From the NCBI GenBank assembly GCA_038527215.1, contig JBCBGC010000013.1, forward strand, positions 23,560 to 87,559: DNA of 64,000 bases, in the 5' to 3' direction. The notes beneath the pieces are model-generated. The model had not been told where the DNA came from. It saw only the letters and a program-made list of their open reading frames with translations, and searched no databases. Position numbers and translations under genes: made by a program. Positions 1-7,602 of the stretch are shown piece after piece. Source of the stretch: JAWPMV01 sp038527215 (GTDB lineage: Bacteria; Bacteroidota; Bacteroidia; J057). Within the stretch, counting starts at the first letter, position 1. Each line of letters begins with the position of its first letter.

Positions 1-2
1 GA

Positions 3-299
3 TACTTTAAGTTCTCCCGGGATCAATTGATGTATACCGAAGAGCCTGATTTGATAAAATGGCTTACGGAAGAAAGAGAGCTGATCGATGAGCAACTGAG
101 CCTCTTGGCGGATTTTCTGTGGCGAGATGGCCAATGGCACTATGCACAAAGTGAACGAGAAAAGGGAGATCGTTTATTGAAAAAAGGCATCGTCATCCTC
201 AAGTACCTCCAGACCAAGCAGACCACTTTATATTCATTTGAGCGGGTCAATAAAATCGCCCTGATGGAAGAAGCCCTCAAGGGCTCAGAGGGGGTATAA
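3..299 (+). CDS. C-terminal part of an unrecognised protein, cut by the window edge
   Basis: The reading frame is open from the first bases of the window, so the TTG/ATG codons at 27-32 are probably internal and the true start lies upstream. The visible part is about 98 residues, rich in Glu, Leu and Lys, and looks helical. I see no signal peptide, membrane segment or recognisable motif. The frame stops with TAA at 297-299, about 230 bases before leuA, on the same strand. I do not recognise the family. It is judged real because the frame is intact to the edge and its composition is protein-like; a separate small protein starting at base 27 or 30 cannot be excluded. Confidence 0.55.
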   Translation, partial: YFKFSRDQLMYTEEPDLIKWLTEERELIDEQLSLLADFLWRDGQWHYAQSEREKGDRLLKKGIVILKYLQTKQTTLYSFERVNKIALMEEALKGSEGV

Positions 300-330
300 A
301 TGAAAAAATCAAATTTTTCTTGAGCTTCTA

Positions 331-359
331 TTGGTATTTTTGAAATCTTATTACATTTT
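331..359 (+). promoter_or_regulatory. Candidate Bacteroidota promoter of the leu operon
   Basis: TTGG at 331-334 and TACATTTT at 352-359 are separated by 17 bases and resemble the TTTG / TAnnTTTG pair of Bacteroidota housekeeping promoters. Transcription would start near 365-370, just before the leader ORF and hairpins described next. The match is imperfect and was found by eye. Confidence 0.35.
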
Positions 360-376
360 TGTTACACATAATTTAG

Positions 377-483
377 ATGCATATTCCCCAAAGGCAACTT
401 TTCTCTTCTCAGTCTCCTACTACTAGGCTCATAGGCTAGGAGGGATTTGTTGATCAGTTTTTTTCCATCGCTAGCCTTTTTTT
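377..483 (+). promoter_or_regulatory. Attenuator-like leader of leuA with competing hairpins
   Basis: AGGCTAG (433-439) can pair with CTAGCCT (471-477), which runs straight into seven T (477-483): a terminator-like hairpin with a 31-base loop just ahead of leuA. CTCCTA (414-419) can instead pair with TAGGAG (437-442), and the two structures exclude each other, as in classical attenuators. A 20-codon ORF starts with ATG at 377 and stops with TAG at 437-439, inside the shared arm. It holds only two leucine codons (398 and 428), so it is a weak leader peptide candidate. The fold is seen directly; the regulatory role is inference. Confidence 0.4.
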
Positions 484-533
484 AAATGGCTGGCTTTCTC
501 GCTTTATACCTAAACCTTTCAAAGAAATTAATC

Positions 534-2024
534 ATGGCCGATCGAGTTTACGTCTTTGATACCACCCTTCGGGATGGTGAGCAAGTGCCTGGCTGTCAGT
601 TGAATACTATTGAGAAAATTGAAGTGGCGAAAGAACTGGAACTACTGGGAGTCGATATCATCGAAGCTGGATTTCCCATTTCCAGCCCAGGAGACTTTCA
701 GTCTGTCGTAGAAGTGTCGAAAGCTGTCAGTGATCCGGTCATCTGTGCCCTGACCCGGGCCGTGGAAAAAGACATCGCCTGTGCCGCAGAGGCCCTGGAA
801 TATGCGAAAAGGAAACGCATTCATACGGGTATCGGGAGTTCTGATATTCATATTTACAATAAACTTAAATCCACCCCTGAGGCGATTTTGGAGCGGGCCG
901 CAGCGGCCACCCGTTACGCCAAGTCTTTTGTGGAGGATGTGGAGTTTTATTGTGAAGACGCGGGTAGGGCCCGCCTGGAGTTTCTGGCCAAGATGGTTGA
1001 AACGGTGATTGCCGCCGGCGCTACCGTCGTCAATATCCCGGATACCACCGGCTACTGTCTTCCAGAACAGTATGGGGCCAAAATCGCCTACCTCTTCGAA
1101 CATGTGCCCAATATTCATCGGGCCACCATCTCGGTGCATTGCCACAATGACCTGGGCATGGCTACCGCCAATACGATTGCCGGACTGGCCAATGGCGCGC
1201 GCCAAATGGAAGTTACCATGAACGGCATAGGAGAGCGAGCTGGTAATACCTCCCTCGAAGAGACCACCATGATTCTGCGCTCCCATAAAGACAGCCTCAA
1301 TCTGGAAACCGGGATTAACATCAAGAAGATTTATCCCATGAGCCGCATGATCACCCGTTTGATGCGGATGCCGGTTCAACCCAATAAAGCCATTGTCGGT
1401 CGGAATGCTTTTGCCCATTCCTCTGGGATTCACCAGGATGGGGTATTGAAAAGCCGGGAAAATTATGAAATCATTGATCCTCACGACGTGGGGGTGCCGG
1501 AATCCTCCATCTTGCTGACGGCCCGGTCCGGAAAAGCCGCCTTGAACCATCGGCTGGATAAGCTGGGTTTTAACCTCTCACCCAGCGATTTAGTGGGGGT
1601 CTACGAACGTTTTTTGGTGATGGCTGATGCCCGCAAAGAAGTTAATGATGATGACCTCAAAGAATTGATGGGCCAGGACGGCATAGGGAGGATCCTGGAG
1701 ATAAAAAGCCTGGATGTGCAGTGTGGCAGCCAGGACCAGGCTCGGGCCATGGTAGAAATAGACCGAAACGGTCAGATGTTTTATAATGAGGCGGCGGGCA
1801 ATGGGCCCGTAGATGCTACCCTCAAAGCCATAGATGCCATCATGGGCATTCCCGCCAAACTGGAGGAATACCTGGTGCAGGCCATCACCGGAGGAAGTGA
1901 TGATAGTGCCAAAGTGCATATTCAGGTTTCCCAAAACGGGGTCTACTATTATGGGTATGGATCAGATACAGATACGGTCTTTGCCACGGCAAAAGCCTAT
2001 CTGGATGCCTTGAAAAAAATATAG
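534..2024 (+). CDS. leuA: 2-isopropylmalate synthase
   Basis: First enzyme of leucine synthesis: it condenses acetyl-CoA with 2-oxoisovalerate to give 2-isopropylmalate in the cytoplasm. The N-terminal TIM barrel carries DTTLRDGEQVPG near residue 8, the metal-binding HCHNDLG and the NGIGERAGN loop. The C-terminal third matches the allosteric leucine-sensing domain, and about 496 residues is usual for LeuA. I choose ATG 534 (MADRVYVFDTTLRDGEQ) because the barrel starts immediately; an in-frame ATG at 486 would add 16 residues of which five are leucine and lies right after the T-run of the leader hairpin. It heads the leuA-leuC-leuD-leuB operon with 24 bases to leuC. Confidence 0.95.
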   Translation: MADRVYVFDTTLRDGEQVPGCQLNTIEKIEVAKELELLGVDIIEAGFPISSPGDFQSVVEVSKAVSDPVICALTRAVEKDIACAAEALEYAKRKRIHTGIGSSDIHIYNKLKSTPEAILERAAAATRYAKSFVEDVEFYCEDAGRARLEFLAKMVETVIAAGATVVNIPDTTGYCLPEQYGAKIAYLFEHVPNIHRATISVHCHNDLGMATANTIAGLANGARQMEVTMNGIGERAGNTSLEETTMILRSHKDSLNLETGINIKKIYPMSRMITRLMRMPVQPNKAIVGRNAFAHSSGIHQDGVLKSRENYEIIDPHDVGVPESSILLTARSGKAALNHRLDKLGFNLSPSDLVGVYERFLVMADARKEVNDDDLKELMGQDGIGRILEIKSLDVQCGSQDQARAMVEIDRNGQMFYNEAAGNGPVDATLKAIDAIMGIPAKLEEYLVQAITGGSDDSAKVHIQVSQNGVYYYGYGSDTDTVFATAKAYLDALKKI

Positions 2025-2048
2025 CCTCACTACTTCAACTTACTACAC

Positions 2049-3446
2049 ATGGCAAGAACGCTTTTCGACAAAATCTGGGACCGGCATATCGTCAGCCAGA
2101 CGGAGGGGCCGGACGTATTGTACATTGATCGGCATTTTATCCATGAGGTAACCAGTCCTCAGGCTTTTGATGGGCTACGCCGCCGCAACCTGCCCGTGGC
2201 CCGACCCTCCCAAACCATTGCTACGGCTGATCACAATGTACCCACCGAAAATCAGCATCTTCCCATCCGGGAGGCCCTTTCCCGTAAACAGGTGGACACC
2301 CTCATTCGGAACTGTGAGGCGTTTGGGCTGGAATTATACGGCCTGGGGCATCCTTATCAGGGGATTGTGCATGTCATCGGCCCGGAACTGGGGATTACCC
2401 AGCCCGGCATGACCATTGTCTGCGGAGATAGCCATACCTCTACGCACGGTGCTTTTGGTGCCGTGGCTTTCGGCATTGGCACCAGTGAAGTGGAACAAGC
2501 TATGGCTACCCAATGCCTGCTGAAGATGAAGCCCAAGAAAATGCGGATTTCGGTAGAAGGGGAATTGAAGAAAGGGGTGTATGCAAAAGACATCATCTTG
2601 TATATCATTTCCCAGATTTCTACCTCAGGTGGGACGGGATATTTTGTTGAGTATGCCGGTTCGGCCATCCGTTCCCTTAGCATGGAGGCCCGCATGACTG
2701 TTTGCAACATGAGCATTGAAATGGGCGCGCGTGGCGGCATGATTGCACCCGATGAAACGACCTTTGCTTATCTGGCAGGCCGAAAATTTGCGCCCCACGG
2801 AGCGGCTTTTGAAGTGGCCAAAGCCTACTGGCGCACGCTTCCTTCAGACCCGGAGGCCGTTTTTGACAAAGAATACCATTTTGATGCTGCTGATATTGAG
2901 CCCATGATCACCTATGGCACCAATCCCGGCATGGGCATTGGCATCAGTCAACAAATCCCCGCGCTGAACCAAATGCCTTCCGAAACGGACCGAAGAATGC
3001 TGGAAAAATCCCTGAACTATATGGGCCTGGAGGCAGGGCATAAAATGGAAGGACAAGCAGTTGACTATGTCTTTATTGGGAGTTGTACCAATAGTAGGAT
3101 CGAAGACCTGAGGTTGGTCGCAGATTTTGTCAAAGGAAAGAAAAAGGCTGATAGCGTAGAGGTAATGGTCGTACCCGGCTCACAACAAGTACGGGCGCAA
3201 GCCCAAGCCGAGGGCCTGGACAAAATCCTGGCTGAAGCCGGCTTTACCCTGAGAGAACCAGGTTGCTCGGCCTGTCTGGGGATGAACGAGGATAAAGTGC
3301 CCAAGGGCAAATACTGTGTCTCCACCTCCAATCGGAACTTCGAGGGCCGACAAGGCCCCGGAGCCCGAACCTTTCTGGCGAGCCCGCTAACTGCGGCGGC
3401 CGCTGCCCTCGAAGGCCGCATCGTAGACGCCCGCAACTACCTCTAA
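2049..3446 (+). CDS. leuC: 3-isopropylmalate dehydratase large subunit
   Basis: With LeuD it forms isopropylmalate isomerase, converting 2- to 3-isopropylmalate through an aconitase-type [4Fe-4S] centre. The 465-residue protein has the family motifs GDSHTSTHGAFG, the first cluster cysteine in VFIGSCTNSR and the other two in EPGCSACLGMN near the C-terminus. The length is normal. It lies between leuA and leuD on the same strand and must be co-transcribed with them. The separate large subunit is the bacterial arrangement rather than the single-chain fungal form. Confidence 0.96.
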   Translation: MARTLFDKIWDRHIVSQTEGPDVLYIDRHFIHEVTSPQAFDGLRRRNLPVARPSQTIATADHNVPTENQHLPIREALSRKQVDTLIRNCEAFGLELYGLGHPYQGIVHVIGPELGITQPGMTIVCGDSHTSTHGAFGAVAFGIGTSEVEQAMATQCLLKMKPKKMRISVEGELKKGVYAKDIILYIISQISTSGGTGYFVEYAGSAIRSLSMEARMTVCNMSIEMGARGGMIAPDETTFAYLAGRKFAPHGAAFEVAKAYWRTLPSDPEAVFDKEYHFDAADIEPMITYGTNPGMGIGISQQIPALNQMPSETDRRMLEKSLNYMGLEAGHKMEGQAVDYVFIGSCTNSRIEDLRLVADFVKGKKKADSVEVMVVPGSQQVRAQAQAEGLDKILAEAGFTLREPGCSACLGMNEDKVPKGKYCVSTSNRNFEGRQGPGARTFLASPLTAAAAALEGRIVDARNYL

Positions 3447-3453
3447 TCTTTAA

Positions 3454-3523
3454 TCTCACCTCTCACCTCTCACTTCTCACTTCTCACCTCTCACTTCTCA
3501 CTTCTCACCTCTCACTTCTCACC
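3454..3523 (+). repeat. Ten tandem copies of a 7-bp unit (TCTCACY) abutting the leuD start
   Basis: Between the leuC stop (3446) and the leuD ATG (3528) the sequence is a perfect heptamer array TCTCACC/TCTCACT: ten full copies at 3454, 3461, 3468 and so on to 3517, with an eleventh unit begun as TCTCA that runs into the ATG. The strand is pure pyrimidine plus A, so leuD has no Shine-Dalgarno-like sequence. Copy number could change by slippage, altering the leuC-leuD distance in 7-base steps without touching either coding frame. Confidence 0.95.
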
Positions 3524-3527
3524 TCTC

Positions 3528-4130
3528 ATGCAAGCATTTAACATACTCACCTCTCGCGCCGTTCCCTTGTCCATAGAACATGTGGATACCGACCAGGTCA
3601 TCCCAGCCCGCTTTCTGAAAGCCACTACCCGGGAAGGCTTTGGCGATAACCTCTTCTGTGATTGGCGCTATAATGCGCAGGGACAGCCCATAGAAAATTT
3701 TGTCCTGAATAATCCGGCTTTTTCCGGGGATATCCTGGTAGCAGGCAAAAATTTCGGCTGTGGCTCCAGCCGGGAACATGCCGCCTGGGCCCTGGGAGAT
3801 TATGGATTTCGGGTTGTCGTGTCCAGCTTTTTCGCCGATATCTTCAAAGCCAATGCCCTCAACAATGGCATTTTACCGGTTCAGGTGCCGCAGGATTTCC
3901 TCGATCGTCTCCTGGCCAGCATTCAGGAGAGGCCGACTACGGAGCTAAAGGTTGACCTACCTACTCAGGAAATCACTCGCCTGGATACGGGAGAAAAGGT
4001 ATCATTCGACATCAATGCCTACAAAAAGACCTGCCTCCTGAATGGATACGACGATTTGGACTACCTCCTGGCCCAAAGCGAGCAGATCGAGGCTTTTGAG
4101 CAAACACATAGTACAATAACCTCTGCTTAA
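3528..4130 (+). CDS. leuD: 3-isopropylmalate dehydratase small subunit
   Basis: Swivel-domain subunit of isopropylmalate isomerase, partner of LeuC. The 200-residue protein has the family core: HVDTDQVIPARFLK near residue 19, the NFGCGSSREHAAWAL loop near residue 79, and FADIFKANALNNGILP. The length is typical. ATG 3528 is the only sensible start and is preceded directly by the 7-bp repeat array, so initiation probably depends on translational coupling to leuC or on an unstructured leader. The next gene, leuB, follows after 28 bases. Confidence 0.95.
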   Translation: MQAFNILTSRAVPLSIEHVDTDQVIPARFLKATTREGFGDNLFCDWRYNAQGQPIENFVLNNPAFSGDILVAGKNFGCGSSREHAAWALGDYGFRVVVSSFFADIFKANALNNGILPVQVPQDFLDRLLASIQERPTTELKVDLPTQEITRLDTGEKVSFDINAYKKTCLLNGYDDLDYLLAQSEQIEAFEQTHSTITSA

Positions 4131-4158
4131 CTTTTCACTACTTCAGACCACCTGAGAC

Positions 4159-5238
4159 ATGAAAAAGAATGTGGCCATTCTGGCCGGAGATGGAATTGGA
4201 CCAGAAGTCGTCCGGGAAGCACGTAAAGTGCTGGATGCTATTGGACAACGATTTGACCATCAATTTGCTTACCAGGAAGCCCTCATTGGGGCCGCGGCGA
4301 TTGATGCTACAGGCGATCCATTTCCTACCGAAACCCATCAGATTTGCCTGGAGGCAGACGCCATTTTATTTGGGGCGATTGGCGATCCCAAATATGACAA
4401 TGATCCCAGTGCAACGGTTCGTCCGGAACAAGGCTTATTAGCCATGCGCAAAGCCCTGGGCCTGTTCGCGAATATCCGACCGGTCAAGGCTTACGATGTG
4501 CTGCTGGATGCTTCTCCCCTGAAAACGGAGATCATCAAGGGGGTTGACTTCGTGATTCTTCGAGAGCTGATCGGGGGCATATATTTTGGGAAGCCCAGAG
4601 GTAGAAATGAAAAAGGGGATGAAGCTTTTGATAGCTGTGTGTATGATAAAGCGGGGATTCTCCGCATCACTGAGCAGGCTTTTACCTATGCGTATCAGCG
4701 TCGAAAAAAAGTTACCCTGGTGGACAAAGCCAATGTCCTGGCTACCTCCCGGCTCTGGCGGGAAGTGGTTACGGCTTATGCTGCTCAGCATCCCGAGATT
4801 GAATTTGACTGCATGTTCGTCGACAATGCCGCCATGCAACTGATCCGGAACCCCGGATACTTTGATGTGGTCCTGACTGAAAATATGTTTGGGGACATCC
4901 TGAGTGATGAAGCCTCGGTCATCACGGGTTCTATGGGCACCTTGCCTTCTGCTTCGGTGGGAGAAAAGACTTCTTTATACGAGCCGATCCATGGTTCTTA
5001 TCCACAGGTAGCCGGGCAGAACCGGGCCAATCCGCTGGCCACCATTCTCTCGGCAGCCATGATGCTGGAATATGAGTTTGGTATGACAGAGGAGGGAAAG
5101 GTCATCCGGCAGGCCGTTGAACAATCTCTGGAAGCAGGCTTCACGACCGAAGACATTCGATCCGGCATTCGTTCCACTTCGGAGGTGGGCGATTATATCG
5201 CCCGCCAGGTTCTGGAGCAGCGGCTTACGGTGGGGTAG
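4159..5238 (+). CDS. leuB: 3-isopropylmalate dehydrogenase
   Basis: NAD-dependent oxidative decarboxylation of 3-isopropylmalate to 2-oxoisocaproate, the third leucine-specific step. The 359-residue beta-decarboxylating dehydrogenase begins MKKNVAILAGDGIGPEVV and shows the substrate/metal region LTENMFGDILSDEASVITGS and the cofactor loop EPIHGSYPQVAGQNRANP. It is the last gene of the leu operon; transcription then enters a region of palindromic repeats facing the convergent DUF1015 gene. No branched-chain aminotransferase is present in the window. Confidence 0.96.
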   Translation: MKKNVAILAGDGIGPEVVREARKVLDAIGQRFDHQFAYQEALIGAAAIDATGDPFPTETHQICLEADAILFGAIGDPKYDNDPSATVRPEQGLLAMRKALGLFANIRPVKAYDVLLDASPLKTEIIKGVDFVILRELIGGIYFGKPRGRNEKGDEAFDSCVYDKAGILRITEQAFTYAYQRRKKVTLVDKANVLATSRLWREVVTAYAAQHPEIEFDCMFVDNAAMQLIRNPGYFDVVLTENMFGDILSDEASVITGSMGTLPSASVGEKTSLYEPIHGSYPQVAGQNRANPLATILSAAMMLEYEFGMTEEGKVIRQAVEQSLEAGFTTEDIRSGIRSTSEVGDYIARQVLEQRLTVG

Positions 5239-5279
5239 GGCATAGGGGCTAGCCTATGGGTTCGCCCAGGGCGATGCCT

Positions 5280-5434
5280 GGCTGGCAGCCAGGGTGAGAG
5301 GTTTTCCCGGCTGGAAGCCAGGGTTACGGGTGCTGCCCTTGGGGCTATCCGGCTGGAAGCCAGAGTGGGAAGTTTTCCCGGCTGGAAGCCGGGGTTACGG
5401 GTGCTGCCCTTGGGGCTATCCGGCTGGAAGCCGG
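5280..5434. repeat. Palindromic repeat block between convergent leuB and the DUF1015 gene
   Basis: A 71-bp unit starting GTTTTCCCGG occurs in tandem at 5301 and 5372. Each unit contains two short palindromes of the type CCGGCTGGAAGCCGG (six-base arms, three-base loop); the last is perfect at 5420-5434, and a diverged copy, GGCTGGCAGCC, lies at 5280-5290. Differences between the two units are few. Being between two convergent genes, the hairpins could end transcription from both sides or act like REP elements. An ORF spanning the block is low-complexity and not believed. Confidence 0.85.
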
Positions 5435-5438
5435 GTTC

Positions 5439-6686
5439 CTATCCTTCAAATTGATACACCACCAGCCCACTGCGTAGTTTGGGTTCAAACCAGGTGGTTT
5501 TGGGCGGCATGATGTTATCTGTATCGGAGATGTTGATGAGCTGCTGCATGGACACCGGATAGAGGGCGAAGGCCAGCTTCATTTCACCGCTGTCTACCCT
5601 TTTTTCCAGTTCACCCAGGCCTCTGATGCCTCCGACAAATTCAATGCGCTTGTCTCTTCTCAGGTCCACAATGTCGAGAATAGGGGCCAGGATTTGGGCG
5701 GACAAAATGCTCACATCCAGAACACCTACCGGATCGCTGTCATCGTAGGTGCCCTCGTGGGCCTCCAGGCGATACCAGCTTCCATTGAGGTATAAGCCAA
5801 GATGGTGCAGCTGATCGGGTTTGTACTGTCCCTCAATCGCTTCGACATCGAAGTTTTCTCCTACTTTAGCCAGAAATTCTGTCTCAGAAAGACCGTTGAG
5901 GTCCTTGACCACCCGATTATAATCAATGATGCGGAGCTGATCATCCGGAAAGTGTACCGCCATAAAATAGTTGTACAATTCCTGTCCGGTATGCGCGGCA
6001 TTGGCTTGCTGCTTTTCTTCGCCTACCCCTGCCGCAGCGGCAGTTCTATGGTGGCCATCAGCGATATAGGTAAAGGGTACCTTCTCCGCAAATAACTGCT
6101 CCAGCCGGGCGATGGTCGCCATGTCCTGAATCACCCACAGGGTATGACCGATCCCATCTTCCGCCACAAAATCGTATACCGGTTCATCCTTTTGTACCTG
6201 GCTGACGATTTCATCTATTTCATCTACCGCAGGATAGGCAAAGAATACGGGTTCTGCATTGATCCCGGATACCCTGACGTGTTTTCTGCGATCTTCCTCT
6301 TTGTCCGGACGAGTGAGTTCGTGTTTTTTTACCACCCCACTCAGATAATCAGCTACGGCTGCTGCGGCTACCAGTCCACTTTGATATTGTCCATCCATCT
6401 GCTGGCGGTACACATAGAGGGCCGGCATTTCATCCTGCACCATATCTCCCTTTTCGACCAACTTGAGGAAGTTGTCGCGTCCCGTGGTGTAGACCTGATC
6501 ATCATAGGGACTCATGCTTTCCGGCAGATCGATCTCAGGTTTTACGACATGCAAAAAAGAATGAGGATTGCCTTGCACTTCCTCACGGGCCTCAGCGGTG
6601 TTGAGTACATCGTAGGGACGAGAAGCGAGTTGACCTGCGATAGCGGGCCGGGGACGGAATCCTTTGAAAGCTTTAATGATAGCCAC
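5439..6686 (-). CDS. DUF1015 family protein
   Basis: Cytoplasmic protein of 415 residues with the DUF1015 signature: an N-terminal FKGFRPRP...ASRPYDV segment and a central TYIADGHHRTAAAA motif near residue 213. I recall some relatives being discussed as free serine kinases with a ParB/SerK-like fold, but that is memory and not shown here. In many Bacteroidota the family sits next to serine biosynthesis genes. Here it lies 99 bases downstream of the cysH-sulfite reductase-SUMT operon on the same strand, so a link to making a cysteine precursor is plausible inference. The start gives the conserved MAIIKAFKGFRP N-terminus. Confidence 0.8.
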   Translation of the reverse strand: MAIIKAFKGFRPRPAIAGQLASRPYDVLNTAEAREEVQGNPHSFLHVVKPEIDLPESMSPYDDQVYTTGRDNFLKLVEKGDMVQDEMPALYVYRQQMDGQYQSGLVAAAAVADYLSGVVKKHELTRPDKEEDRRKHVRVSGINAEPVFFAYPAVDEIDEIVSQVQKDEPVYDFVAEDGIGHTLWVIQDMATIARLEQLFAEKVPFTYIADGHHRTAAAAGVGEEKQQANAAHTGQELYNYFMAVHFPDDQLRIIDYNRVVKDLNGLSETEFLAKVGENFDVEAIEGQYKPDQLHHLGLYLNGSWYRLEAHEGTYDDSDPVGVLDVSILSAQILAPILDIVDLRRDKRIEFVGGIRGLGELEKRVDSGEMKLAFALYPVSMQQLINISDTDNIMPPKTTWFEPKLRSGLVVYQFEG

Positions 6687-6785
6687 GATGAATATTGATT
6701 AGTGGAGTTTGGCGGCAAAAATAGAAAGCCTCCTGAGCCATGACAAATTTGGGCAGGCTTTTTTCCCTCGAATACCGATATCTGC

Positions 6786-7589
6786 TCATGTTTTAAGGAG
6801 TAAGGAAGAAATTCCTATTGGAACCGCCTGCGTGTCATGGACAGAATCGGCCTGTGAATGAGGGAAATTCGGGTGAAAACGGACCACTTCACCGATCACA
6901 ATCAGGGCCGGCGTACTAAGCCCGAGGCTTTCTACCCGGGCCGCGATGTTTTCTACCTTTCCCAGGGCTACCTTTTCTTCGGGGAGAGAGCCGGATTGAA
7001 TGACAGCCACAGGGGTCCGGGCTTTCCCTTTTTCCTGAAAAATCCGGCTTATTTCTTCCAATTTCCTCAGGCCCATAAAAATGACTACCGTAGCATCAGT
7101 TTCAGCGGCCCGGTAAAGGTCTGGACTCAACCTCCCCCCGCTTCGGGTAGCCGTCAATACCCAAAAACTATCGTTGGTGTGGCGCTTGGTGAGAGGAATC
7201 TGCTGTAAGCCGGGGACAGCTCCCAGACTTGATACCCCGGGTACAATCTGTACCGGGATACCATGAGCCTGGGCAAAGCTAAGTTCTTCGTGCCCCCTGC
7301 CAAAGATGAATGGGTCTCCTCCTTTGAGGCGGACCACATGACCGTGAGTCTGGGCATACTGGACCATCAACTGGTTAATGTGAGTCTGTGAGTATCGGTG
7401 ATTTCCGGCCCGTTTTCCTACGAATATATGTTGACACCCCAATGGAGTATACCCCAGCAGGGCTTCGCTGGCCAGGGCATCGTATAATACTACATGGGCT
7501 TTTTCCAAGGCTTTCATGCCTTTGATGGTCAGAAGGTCAGGATCTCCTGGTCCTGCCCCCAGCAGGGTAATGTAAGGTGTAGGTTTCAT
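6786..7589 (-). CDS. cobA: Uroporphyrinogen-III C-methyltransferase (SUMT)
   Basis: Transfers two methyl groups from SAM to uroporphyrinogen III, giving precorrin-2, the first step towards sirohaem. The 267-residue protein has the GAGPGDPDLLTIKG motif near residue 11, the VVLYDALAS segment, and the VVRLKGGDPFIFGRG substrate-binding motif near residue 84. It is a stand-alone SUMT without uroporphyrinogen synthase or CysG dehydrogenase domains; the dehydrogenase/chelatase is the separate divergent gene at 11024. It lies 13 bases after the sulfite reductase gene, so the operon makes both the sirohaem enzyme and its cofactor. The symbol could equally be sumT or cysG-C. Confidence 0.93.
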   Translation of the reverse strand: MKPTPYITLLGAGPGDPDLLTIKGMKALEKAHVVLYDALASEALLGYTPLGCQHIFVGKRAGNHRYSQTHINQLMVQYAQTHGHVVRLKGGDPFIFGRGHEELSFAQAHGIPVQIVPGVSSLGAVPGLQQIPLTKRHTNDSFWVLTATRSGGRLSPDLYRAAETDATVVIFMGLRKLEEISRIFQEKGKARTPVAVIQSGSLPEEKVALGKVENIAARVESLGLSTPALIVIGEVVRFHPNFPHSQADSVHDTQAVPIGISSLLLKT

Positions 7590-7602
7590 CCGTAGGAAAG
7601 GC

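Noticed and set aside
486..533. Leucine-rich N-terminal extension of LeuA (five Leu in 16 residues) as a leader peptide
   Set aside because: It is in frame with leuA and lies after, not before, the terminator-like T-run, so it cannot drive that attenuator; the barrel starts right after ATG 534.
642..1550. 302-residue ORF antisense to leuA
   Set aside because: It is the mirror of a highly conserved gene, has His/Gly-rich shadow composition and no start context; codon-position bias belongs to leuA.
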